From Cladobotryum mycophilum (taxonomy: Eukaryota > Ascomycota > Sordariomycetes > Hypocreales > Hypocreaceae), in NCBI GenBank assembly GCA_036429605.1, contig CM071589.1, positions 248,001 through 312,000 on the forward strand: a stretch of DNA of 64,000 nucleotides. Reading direction: 5' to 3'. The position numbers and the translations under genes were made by a program. Of the stretch, positions 44,101 through 53,420 are shown piece after piece (position 1 is the first letter of the stretch; each line of letters starts with the position of its first letter). The notes below the pieces were generated by a model. It made no database searches. It was not told the origin of the DNA and was given only the letters and a program-made list of their open reading frames with translations.

Positions 44101-46512
44101 TCAAGCTCGGTAAGCTGGTTAGATAGAACAAGCTTGATGATCCTCCAGGCCTCAAAGAGGTCAGCTTGCGAGTCATTCATGTGAGATTTGATGAGTCGAT
44201 GGATGCCCTCGCATCGAGATGTAACATATTGCTCAAAGTGTAGGTATTGGTTAACCCACGCCTTAACAAACCTCTTCTTATAGAGGTCTAGCCAGGTCTC
44301 TATGATATAGCCTACCTCGTTGATATAGTTGGGGATATAATGCTCTTTGAACTTCTTAAGCCTCTTGTTATAGATCTCCTCAGTCGGTAAGGCTATAAGT
44401 TCATGCCAACACGTAAAAAATGCCTTCCACTCTTCATACCCTTGAGGGTTATTTTTATCTTGAATAAATGCAGGCATATAATAAGTTAGAATTGCCTTAT
44501 TAATATACCATAAGCATAGCATCGAGATTGACCCAGGGAAACAAGAGGGAGAGGAAATAGCATTCATACAAGCAAGGCAGCGATCTGTAAGTATCACAGA
44601 TGGAAGGGTTATCCCGTGAAGCTCATACACTAGCCGTAACTGTTTAAGAGCCCATATATAATCGTCCTCTTCCTCGCCGCTAAGGAATGCAAATGCAATA
44701 CAAAAGGATCGCTGACAAGCGTCAACACCAACTATATCAAGAAGAGGCATCATATACTTATTGGTCTTATAGGTACAGTCCAATATAAGCACTTCAGGAT
44801 ATGATTTGAGGTATCCCAGTGACCGCGGATGTGCAAATATAACCGCTATAACCCTGCCACTCTCATCAAGGCGAATTCGACTCCAGAAGCCCTCGCTCTC
44901 GAGCTGATTAGCAAGAGCATGCATATTGCTCTGACCCCTAGCAAGGTCCCGCTTGCCCCGTGCAATACAGTTATAGATATCTTGCTGTGTAGCAAGTATA
45001 TCAGAATCCAAGTGTAAATAAGATCTAATTTCCTTCGGTGCAATGCCAGCATTGGCGAGTCGTTGGACTGTTGATCCCTCTAGACTTGATAGCTGACGAA
45101 GCGTTGGATGTGCCCTTTGGCTGATGCTTGGCTCATGATTGTGTTGACTAAAGTCAGCCCTAGGACGATGCCTTAGACTCCATGTAGTCTTATCTAGGCT
45201 TTCCTTTGCTGTAACGGAGAAGAGGCATCCTGTACGACGCGTTTCTGTTTGACGCCTCCTCAAGGCTAGAGCTGAAGGTGTGCGCCCTGCTCCGCGGTCA
45301 CAGTTGAAGATAACTTCACTTCTGCCATTCTTTGTCTTCCTAGATCTTCCAATAACAAAGGCATAGCCTCGTGGCGCTGCCCAAGCGTTGATTGCTACGC
45401 GTAGTTCCTCCCGTGAGCTGTAGTGGCCCTCGGGGGGAGCACATCATCGGGGAAGTAAAGGGAAGCGTTAATTGGGTCCATTAAAGCCGGGGAAAAGCGC
45501 AGTATATTGAGTTGATGCTGTAGAAGCGGTTGATCATCGAATTGACCCTTTAGAAGCGCTTGATCGTTGAATTGGCAGGGTTTCAATAAGGCCACATATG
45601 CTTATTATATAAGATATCTTATTTGCACCGGGGGGCGGTGCACGAGTCACGTGGTTTTATTTGCACCGTCCCCGGTGCAGGTATGGGCTCCCCCTAGAAC
45701 GACACCCTCATGCATGCCATCCTAATGATCTCGGCATCCCACTTGCATTTCCTCCTACCAGAAGAGGATAGATACCACGGCTCCATGACTAATCATCTCG
45801 ACGGAACCCTTTCTGGATTTAGAGACATGTTATCGAGACCCTTGGAGGATCAAAATACCGACATCATTGTTGCATGTGCCTTTTTGCTCCTCCATTATGC
45901 CTGGTCGGTTCCCTTTTTTCATTGGATAATGAAAAGGGTACAGGCCTCAGTACGGAGCCGGACAGACTATTGGCATTTGCGTGCGGCCTGAGGTCTGTCA
46001 TGGACAATGTACACGACCTGGAGAAGGCGCCTGAAATCTTCAAGGCCATACTCAAACCCAGCGCCGTTCAGCAATTCAAGGACTGGAGCAAAGCGAGGGA
46101 GAATCCTTTTCACTTTGAGAGACTTTTCTTTCGCAGGGACAAATTTGCTGACCCGCTGCCCGACCTACCCTGTTACGGCGGCCGTGAGTACGGGAACCCA
46201 GTTGATCGACTTGTCCCGATCCTCCGGTGCGTGGATGCCGTCTCACGCGGGGAGGAAATCGCACACATGATGCCACAGATCAGAGCATACGCCCTCATGT
46301 GGCCGGCCAAAGCATCCAAAGAGTTTCAACAAGAGGTAGCCGAAAACAAGACTGATGCGCTGGTCATTATGCTCAGCTTTTATGCCACGACCTGGTGGCT
46401 CCTCTCAGAAAGAGTGTGGTGGGTCAAGCATCGCTCAAAAGCACTGTGTGAGGCCATATTGAAGTACCTGGGGGACAGCATGGATACAGAGTGGGGGAGA
46501 ATGTCAAGTTGA
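41145..46512 (+). CDS. Zn2Cys6 transcription factor split by a transposon
   Basis: Exons 41145-41306 and 41388-41723 lie left of the transposon and 45698-46512 right of it. Splicing of intron 1 rebuilds the binuclear zinc cluster: CTACKRHRIK joined to CDEKRPVCGRCESRNLEC (C-x2-C-x6-C-x6-C-x2-C-x6-C). Exon 2 continues with a Ser/Pro-rich linker and ends LWVKDMLPLALQ; exon 3 continues the regulatory domain with NDTLMHAILMISASHLHFLL. This matches Upc2/sterol-uptake-type fungal C6 regulators, about 437 residues. The transposon sits in intron 2, across its 3' splice site. Exon 3 also slips one base at the T6 run 45914-45919. The gene may be inactive, truncated after exon 2, or rescued by splicing out the whole element. 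Nuclear DNA-binding protein; targets unknown. Confidence 0.8.
41797..41806. repeat. Target-site duplication, left copy
   Basis: CCCTAGAACG, directly repeated at 45692-45701 on the other side of the transposon. It contains the original intron 2 acceptor (CCCTAG, exon starts AACG). Confidence 0.9.
41807..41905 (+). repeat. Left terminal inverted repeat of the MULE
   Basis: Begins GGAGCCCATACCTGCACC and is identical, on the opposite strand, to 45593-45691. It carries two hairpin-forming palindromes with arms GCACCG/CGGTGC at 41820-41835 and 41857-41873, each followed by AAATAA, with the palindrome CACGTG between them at 41845-41850. These are good candidates for transposase binding sites and for the promoter of the left ORF. 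Confidence 0.93.
42154..42732 (+). CDS. Accessory ORF of the MULE, function unknown
   Basis: Uninterrupted frame of 192 residues from an ATG at 42154, about 250 bp inside the left TIR and pointing toward the transposase gene. It begins MYNRSQSQRQNPRDIPIFVD, is rich in Gln, Asn, Pro and Tyr, and includes VEIWRSINTLPTDPTSPTML and EWHIGYLNDTLYQRQQRPNP. No membrane segment, zinc motif or known domain. It could be a helper protein of the element, comparable in position to mudrB of maize MuDR, or a host gene fragment captured by the element. The intact frame, while the transposase is broken, argues that it is worth testing. Confidence 0.6.
   Translation: MYNRSQSQRQNPRDIPIFVDNTATPAGPLAVNNNNQFVLRPIVNNQQARPPDQLYHASTMPFPVEIWRSINTLPTDPTSPTMLYTDPQALARAQATQYPPQGQPMTVEALPYGYQLRGEWHIGYLNDTLYQRQQRPNPDMSPIWTQNRLQILDDSYCNRNVIVPGTMWPTAAVGITTNLPTLRAVKRSSIYI
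42969..45481 (-). pseudogene. MULE transposase (Hop-like), interrupted
   Basis: From the ATG at 45481 (MDPINASLYFPDDVLPP) one frame runs to 42969 if three faults are set aside: a missing base at the G6 run 45432-45437, a TAG just upstream of 43824 (after LQRSGTP) and a TAA after LSQAPT near 43605. Length then is 837 codons. Order of parts: N-terminal FAR1-like DNA-binding region (VAINAWAAPRGYAFVIGRSR), MULE catalytic core with VLILDCTYKTNKYMMPLLDI (first Asp) and VILTDRCLACMNAI (second Asp), a Cys/His zinc knuckle near 43.7 kb (CSRCHEIGHTMRSKAC), and a Thr/Ser-rich tail ending WYRDGNPPLTFTKVI. Both stops are one C-to-T change from Gln codons (CAG, CAA), as expected of repeat-induced point mutation or cytosine deamination. 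Transcription would start in or near the right TIR. Confidence 0.85.
45593..45691 (-). repeat. Right terminal inverted repeat of the MULE
   Basis: Exact reverse complement of 41807-41905 over all 99 bases, with the same pair of GCACCG/CGGTGC palindromes. It lies about 110 bp upstream of the transposase start and may hold its promoter. Confidence 0.93.
45692..45701. repeat. Target-site duplication, right copy
   Basis: CCCTAGAACG, matching 41797-41806. This copy places an intact CCCTAG acceptor directly before exon 3 of the Zn2Cys6 gene (AAC GAC ACC, in frame). Confidence 0.9.
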
Positions 46513-46838
46513 TGTGCGATTACTTTGGGCTCAGATCGATCGAGGGCAAAGTAAGTTTTGGAGAGCCGGGCGATGTTCTCGCAACGTCATCATCACCAAA
46601 AGAGAGAGGTGTCCCCGCTGCATGAACTGGGAAATGGGATCGTTTGTATATAAGCTAATATCTGCACTTGTCGCAGGTGTGGTATATATCTTCTGAGTCT
46701 ATCATGTCTAAGTATTTTGCGTAACGACAAACGTCATCATGTCTAATAAAAGAAAAGTCTATCGCATCTATGGGGGAAAGTCAATAAGCCCATTAAAGAC
46801 AACAAAAGAACAAGCCCTGAGGATACAAACTCTTGTCT
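46513..46838. other. Intergenic between convergent genes
   Basis: Short 3'-to-3' gap between the interrupted regulator and the MFS transporter. No gene is supported. Confidence 0.5.
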
Positions 46839-48532
46839 TTACAGAGTCACCTTCCGACTGAGTCTGATCCGCTCCCCATAGATCATGAATATCCAGGGGA
46901 TAGGGATGAGTGCCACACTAATGAATCCAAGCAAACTGTTGCCCCAGCCTAGGCCAAGGGCGCGATACAGTGGTGGCCCTGCGATGGGTAAAAATGCTCC
47001 GGCTATGGAACGCAAGAGGGTGAAGGCAGCCATTGCTGATGCTGCTGCTTCTGCACCGAAGGCGTCGACAAGGTACACCATACATGGCATCTATTAGAAA
47101 AGATTAGTCGTGGGTGATGCGAATATGAGACAAACATTTGCGTACCATGCAGAAAACGACACCCATACCGATAAAGAAGGATCCGATGATGGGTGCAGAC
47201 CAGTGAACATGCTTGTCGACAGTCCAGCCGTACCAGAAGATGCCGATTGCGATGCTTGGTGAAAAATAAGCCATGAGAGGGAGGCGATCCTCAGGTTTAG
47301 ATGAGCCGGTTTTGGCTGCACGAGCCTTTACCATGCGATCGCTAAAGACGCCGTAAATGATCAACCCAAAAAGACTCCCCATACCGATTGCCAAGTATGC
47401 GAGACCAGACGTCCCAGTCGTGAACCCGTACTGTGACTCAAACACTTGAGGGAAGCTAGTCAGCAGAATAAAGAAGGTACCGAATGCAATAGCGACATAT
47501 GTAGAGAGAGCGAGGACGATTGGTGAGAGCACGAGCAGCTTCAAGGGGCGGATTGTGGCTCGGAGGAGGTAGCTAGAAACATTTCCTTCCTTTTCGTCTA
47601 CGTGCTTGTAGCCGCGCTGGATGGCACGACGGCGGATAATGACTCCGGCATGGGTCTCGCGAAGATAGAAGACTGCGAGAATCAAAACGCTGCCGCACTG
47701 TTTAAGTCAGGAACCGTCTTGGCCACAGAAGAACTGTCTCGTAATATCATTAGGATAAACAGAAGACTTACAGCAATGACCAAAACTCGGAAGATCCACC
47801 GCCATCCAGCACCTTGGGTAATGAAGCCTCCCATTATGGGACCAACGCATGGCCCGACAGCCGGGCCCAAGACAACCCAGCTCATCCATTTCCCTCTCTT
47901 TTCACGTGGAGTCACATCAGCCACGGTTGCACCACAAAGTGCCTGTGTGCAGCCGCCAGCCATGCCACTGATGATACGAAAGGCGATGAACTGGCCGGTA
48001 CTCGTTGCAAAGGCAGAGCCGATCAGAAAGGCCAGGAAAAGAATGCTCGAGGCCGCATAGACCCAAAGGCGACCGTACAGCTCCGACAGCGGCGCCCAAA
48101 CCAGGGGACCAATGGCGTAGCCAAGGACGAAGATGGATACTGTGAGTGTTCCGACAATGGTGCTGTGGAAGCCAAACTCTTTTTGGAGTTGCTGCTCGCC
48201 CGGGGCGTACATGGTGGAGGCGAGATTTCTGCCACATCACCTGCAGCGTTAATACACAGATCGGATTCGATGCGTAATAATGTGACCTTGGCAAGGGCTT
48301 GAGTGGCAACTTACACGATGAAAAGAATGAGAGCGACGATGATGATCTGCATGTTCCTGTTTAGGGTCGGCCAATTGAGGGGATTCTCTGAGTCGTCTGG
48401 TCCATCCCAGTCAAGCCTGCCAATGGCGAGCTCAGGAGAGCCCTGCTCAACATCGGTCTGGCTGTTCTCATCGGAACTTTTCTCGTGCTGCGACATGTCT
48501 GTGGAAGAAGAACCAGGCAGTTTAAAGTTCAT
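46839..48532 (-). CDS. Major facilitator superfamily multidrug-type transporter (DHA1)
   Basis: Four exons, complement of 46839-47090, 47146-47697, 47772-48228 and 48315-48532, giving 492 residues with consistent phases. Acidic N-terminus (MNFKLPGSSSTDMSQHEKSS, then DWDGPDDSENPLNW, the usual DHA1 leader motif), then about twelve hydrophobic segments. Motifs: APGEQQLQKEFG at the end of TM1, PLSELYGRLWVY (loop 2-3 motif A-like), VADVTPREKRGKWMSW and VGPCVGPIMGGFI (antiporter motif C region). Plasma-membrane proton antiporter for drugs or metabolites. It starts 630 bp from a divergently transcribed Zn2Cys6 regulator, which may control it. Intact. Confidence 0.9.
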
Positions 48533-49162
48533 CTAGAAAGATATGGTTATACCAAGACCAAGTTGGCATGCGACTACATATACTACATCTAGAGTCTTCA
48601 TAGTGTATTCCTTTAGATTGACCGCTCAGCCCTGATTGTTAATCGCAATTAGATACCGTGACACGTATTCTTCCGTAACGTCATGAATGAGTTAGTGATC
48701 ATGGATGCATCAACTTGTATTGTCCGCGGTGCTGCTGGTCGTCCAGTTCTGTCAAGCCGGGATCTGAATCCAACACATAACCAGACATGCGCCATGTCCA
48801 ACATTCATCACTCCCAAACACCATTTCAATGAATCCCGCCATGGGACTCAAACGCGGAATGAACCGAGATTTATGAAACATCGGTGGCGCGGGTCCCGGA
48901 CCTCAGTCTTGCATCGGAATCGGGCCTTCGGGGCTCAGTCGTCTCGTGTGATTGGCGCGGGTGGATTTGTGGGGGATCCTTGCTCTAAGATCTTATCCTC
49001 TTGTGTCGTTCTTCGTGATCAGCCAGCCGTCGGAAATATTTTGGCCCATGGACCTGCATTGACCATCCTCACCATGTGGGATGAGAGATTCTTAAGACAC
49101 TATTCCTCTTTCTGACTTTTCGTATAATTATTTTCGACTCGAGAGACAAAGGAAAGAAGGCA
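48533..49162. promoter_or_regulatory. Shared divergent promoter of MFS transporter and Zn2Cys6 regulator
   Basis: A 630-bp region between two head-to-head start codons. CGG-containing sites expected for Zn2Cys6 binding occur (for example around 48888-48905 and 48962), but none can be singled out by eye. Coregulation is inferred from position only. Confidence 0.5.
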
Positions 49163-51611
49163 ATGTCGACTACCAATGAGCTCTGGAATTGCTTGAACTG
49201 TCGAAGACGCAAGCTGAAGTGCGACCGACAACACCCCTGCATCAACTGTACCCAACGGCGCCTAGAATGTGTCTTCCCAACGTCCGGGCGGACTGTCCGG
49301 CAGCCGAACTCCAGGGCCCGGACTACCCACATGACGTCCGAGGCGAGGAAGGCCGAACTCATGGACCGTATCCGCCGGCTTGAAGGCGTTATTGATGGGC
49401 TGAATAATAATAATGGCTATGCCAAGCCAGACCCTCCCGAGCAGCCGCAGCCACAGCCGCCCCCTGGTAAGGAACGGCCTGAACAAGCTCAGAGAAAAGA
49501 ACAGAGGCATGAGACGTCCTCGTCCTCAATTCTGGTACGCGATGGTGTTGCGGGTTTGGACTTTACGAGCCTGTTTAGGGACTTTCGAACAACTGAATCA
49601 ATGACTGGACCGTCTGAGCTGTGGGCAAAGAATCGTCAAGCCCTGCAAGAACCCGGTGTAATGTTATCAGGGGGACGAGGTGGTGGTCTTTACGTGCGCG
49701 ACCGTTTCTGGGCTACTGTTCAAGAAGAGGTAACATTCATCCTACGCTTGTCCGAATCTTCTTGACTGCTAACCCCACAACGCAAAGGTAAAACGTATTC
49801 GAGAGACCTTTGAGGAACTGGAGGAAGACGAACAAGAGGCAGATTTCCCACATCTTTCAGACATTTCAGCTTCTAGTCCACCGCACGACAGTTTCCCCGG
49901 TGCATCCGCATCGTTTGTCTTTAACAGTCCCGGTTCAGTTGACGTGAGAGCGCTTGAACAGCTGCGGCCTCTTCCGCCTCATACCCTCTTCATCTGGCAA
50001 CTGTTTATCGACAATGTTGATCCGTTCTTCAAAGTTCTCCATGTACCCACCATGTCGCAGGTGGTTCAAGAGTCAAAGGGACAGTTTGGACTTCTGGATG
50101 CATCAATGGAAGCACTCATGTTTAGTATTGCATTTGCAGCTGTGACTTCACTGCCTAGCGACGAGGTTAGTCATTAATTCGCACCATATCAAGAATGCAC
50201 AACTAATAGTAAAGTCGTAGGTGGTCGTAAATTTCAACATGGACAAGAGCTCACTCATGTCACGCTTCCGACAAGGCACAGAATGCGCACTCTCCCGCGC
50301 CGATTTCATCCACACCACAGAACTCAGCGTCGTGCAGGCCATGGCCATCTATCTCTACGCTTGTCGAAGATACGAAACAATGCGGTTTCAGTGGTGCATG
50401 GAAGGGATGTTGTTTCGCATCGCAGCAGCCATGGGGCTTCATCGCGACGGCACCCAGTTCCCAAACCTCTCGCCTTTTGAAGTTGAGATGCGGCGGAGGG
50501 TGTGGTGGCATATTTGCTTCCTTGACTTTTGTTCCGGCGACATTCGTGGGTCGGACCTCTCCATGTCGGACCATTTCTTCGATACACACCTGCCGACGAA
50601 CGTGGAGGATGCCGACCTTGATCCAGACATGAAAGAGCCGCCTGTCCCGAAAGAATGTGTCACAAGGGTGACGCTTTGTCTACTTCGATGTGACACATGG
50701 AGGGTCGGTAAGATCATCGAGTCCATAATATCTCGACTCGGCACCTCCAAGTCCGAATCAGAAGCTACAATCATGGAGAAACTGGCGAAGCTAGAAGAAG
50801 CGAAAGAGGAGATATTCAACAAATACATGAAGTTTTTGCATCCCGAAACGCCAGTCGAGAGCCTCATGATTACGCGAGTCAAGGTCTTTGCAAACAAGTT
50901 TAATCTACTGATCGACCAGGTTCGCTGGCGACACTTATCGGGCTCAAAGGACTCCCTGTCACCTGATCGATCATTCGAGCTATCCATGGCCATCCTTAAA
51001 GACACATGGTCCGTCACGCAAAACGAGGTTACAAAACGTGTCGCTTGGCAGTGTCAAAACGACATTCTGTGGCAACCTCTCGCCGTTGTGATGCACAGAC
51101 TGGGGTACGGCGAGTGGGACCACGATACCGAGGATGCCTGGCAGTTGGCAATCCGTAGTCTTGACATGCTGCCAAGAGCTGTCAAAAGTGAACCGCTGTG
51201 GTACTCTCTCTGCGTGCTCATCTCAAAGGCGCAAAGCCATCGACACAAGGAGCTTGAAAAGCAAGAAAAAGAAACATGGAGGCTACAATGGAGAGGTCTT
51301 ACGGGATGAGTTATGGGGACACATCTGCGTATGGTCAAGGCAACGGATTGAACGATTTCTTCCCCGACAGTGTCCCAATGGTTGATAATACGTGGCTCCG
51401 GGGGACAACCCACTTGACAGAGCCTTCGCCTGACTTTCAGGATGCTATTCCGACACCTGGAACCGTCGTCACGGTTCACACGGATGCCATTCAGCCACCT
51501 CCTACGAGCGCAGCTATGCCTTCATCAACGCCCATGAAGGAATGGGAAGCATGGAACGAGATGGTTCGGACGGATGGTCTGTCTATGCTCTTTAGTTCTG
51601 GGATGCTTTGA
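49163..51611 (+). CDS. Zn2Cys6 transcription factor with fungal_trans domain
   Basis: Exons 49163-49729, 49788-50165 and 50221-51611, about 778 residues. ATG at 49163; zinc cluster ELWNCLNCRRRKLKCDRQHP continuing CINCTQRRLEC near residues 10-36, then a short coiled-coil-like region (AELMDRIRRLEGVIDGL). After a proline/glutamine linker comes the fungal-specific regulatory domain: PPHTLFIWQLFIDNVDPFFK, AIYLYACRRYETMRF, AAAMGLHRDG and the FEVEMRRRVWWHICFLD motif. The last part slips one base, probably at the A5 run 51266-51270; with one added A the frame continues through MERSYGMSYGD to the stop at 51611. Without it translation would end at 51309, losing about 100 C-terminal residues. Divergent from the MFS gene, its likely target. 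Confidence 0.85.
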
Positions 51612-53420
51612 GCGGGCGATGCTGTGATGTCATGATGGTGTTAGGAAGCCATCGGTCTTTTGCACAATAATTAGATCGTTTGATGACCATTCGACCCTCC
51701 ATTCACTGAGCATCATTCGCTAAAGAAACCCAATGCCTCCTCAGTCATGTCTAGGCTGCTAGCGGTTTGCCCCAGTTGCAAGCACCACCCATGCAAGATC
51801 TCGAAGCCTTGAGTAAAGTAGCACCAATCATCACAGCTCAGCCCCTAAAGCAGTCATGGTTAGAGATTCGCAAATTGAACGAGAGGGCGAGGTTGGCTTA
51901 CCGACCCCTGGCGAGACAAAAAGGCCCGCGTCTAGGAGATGGCCGAGAGATCAGATGTCATGATATAGCAAATTATTCGGTCAAAGACTGACGGATGCGA
52001 TAGCAGTATAGATGTGTGATATCGTTGCCTTTTATATGTGAGTGGTGGCGATGGTGATGTAGAGAAAAGAGGGGAAGATTTGAGAATGGCCTTTGTCTAC
52101 AACTGATAACCGTCAACCAAGTTCTATTGATTGCGTTATGAATACAGATTGTTTATTCCCTTACGTCCTCATCTACTTAGCCAAAGTGTGATAAGCTTGA
52201 CGGAGGCCGAGAAGAAACACCTGCCCCGAAGCCAGGCTCGTTCACTGGGGTGGACCTCATCGGTGGAGTATTCTCATTCACCCGGTTGCGGTTAGACAAT
52301 CAACAATTTGGTGAAAGGGAATGTTGCTTGCCTGCTCACGAGAAACAGACATAAATTCTCGTGCTTGAACCGTTTCGCGTTTCATGGAGGCCGTGGTGAT
52401 CAGAGTAGCGTTTTAAAGTTGAAGTTGATGGCGATGATGATGTGGATGATGAGGACGGGAGGTAAAGAATAAAGAGGGAGGGGAAGAAGAATCCTTCAAT
52501 CACTGCCGACTGTCATTCAGGTTCTTCTGCTTACACGTCATGGATAGAAGTTCTGTCCTTTTGCTTTCACATTTTGTTCACTTTTGTCCAACAGCTGCCG
52601 ACTGGTGAACTTGCCAACTCCCCAGCCGTCAGCACTCAAGGACCCCAGTAGCCTCCCCAGTACATATCTAAAAATGCAGATGCACTCAGAGTAGCAAGTC
52701 ACTCTCTCTCTATTCGGGGGTCAATCTGTTTTCCATCCACTTTGTCTCCAATAAACTTGACTCAAGCCGCTCTTGACTGCATATGTAACAATATCCACTG
52801 CTGCTGAATGAACAGCACAACACGACATATTTACCCAAGACTATAGATGTAAGATACATAACCTATGCGTTCTGCTTTAATGCTTCATACTTGGAGATAA
52901 TATCTCGAATATTTTTCTTGTCACTTTTGATCTCTGGCATGAGATGGTGGGGCATACTTGCGGGGCTGCGGTGGACAGCTTAGGAGTAGCCAAATGATTA
53001 CTGAGTCTAGCGATGATGAAGGTATAGTTACAGGACCTGAATATCAGCGATTACTATTCATTTTAGTCCAAGTTACAATTGTGTGTCTACATAATTATAA
53101 AGCACTCGTCGCAAAACTTACGTCACATTCTTACCTTCCTCTGGTCGTCGAACTTGATCATGATCCTCCCTCCTCCGTTTGTCCCTATGCTCTTTGCATT
53201 GCGCGACGCAACATCAGAGTTGGATCAATTAAAAGGCATAGTAAGATTCATATCTTGTATTGAACCAATATATCTATGATATAATGTTCGATAAATACTG
53301 TGTATCCTTCACCTTCAATCTATTCTCAGTATGCTTATTCCTGGGGCTATCATCTCGGCGTAATTAAAAAGTCGAGAGAAAGCAGCTATCAGCGGCACCG
53401 ACGAGTATTTTTTCCCGCAA
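51612..53420. other. Long intergenic region
   Basis: About 1.8 kb at the 3' ends of two convergent genes. A GAT-rich stretch lies near 52428-52455. Short frames at 51.77 and 52.96 kb show no domain. No gene is supported. Confidence 0.45.

Larger units (their letters stand above)
41807..45691. mobile_element. Hop-like Mutator-superfamily (MULE) DNA transposon, 3,885 bp
   Basis: Bounded by perfect 99-bp terminal inverted repeats (41807-41905 and 45593-45691) and a 10-bp target duplication. Inside are a long minus-strand MULE transposase gene reading inward from the right end and a separate plus-strand gene reading inward from the left end. The known Fusarium element Hop has, as I recall, 99-bp TIRs, a 10-bp duplication and an 836-residue transposase, which fits the 837 residues reconstructed here; the present element is longer because of the extra ORF. 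The identical TIRs point to recent insertion, although the transposase carries two stops and one slip. Confidence 0.92.
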
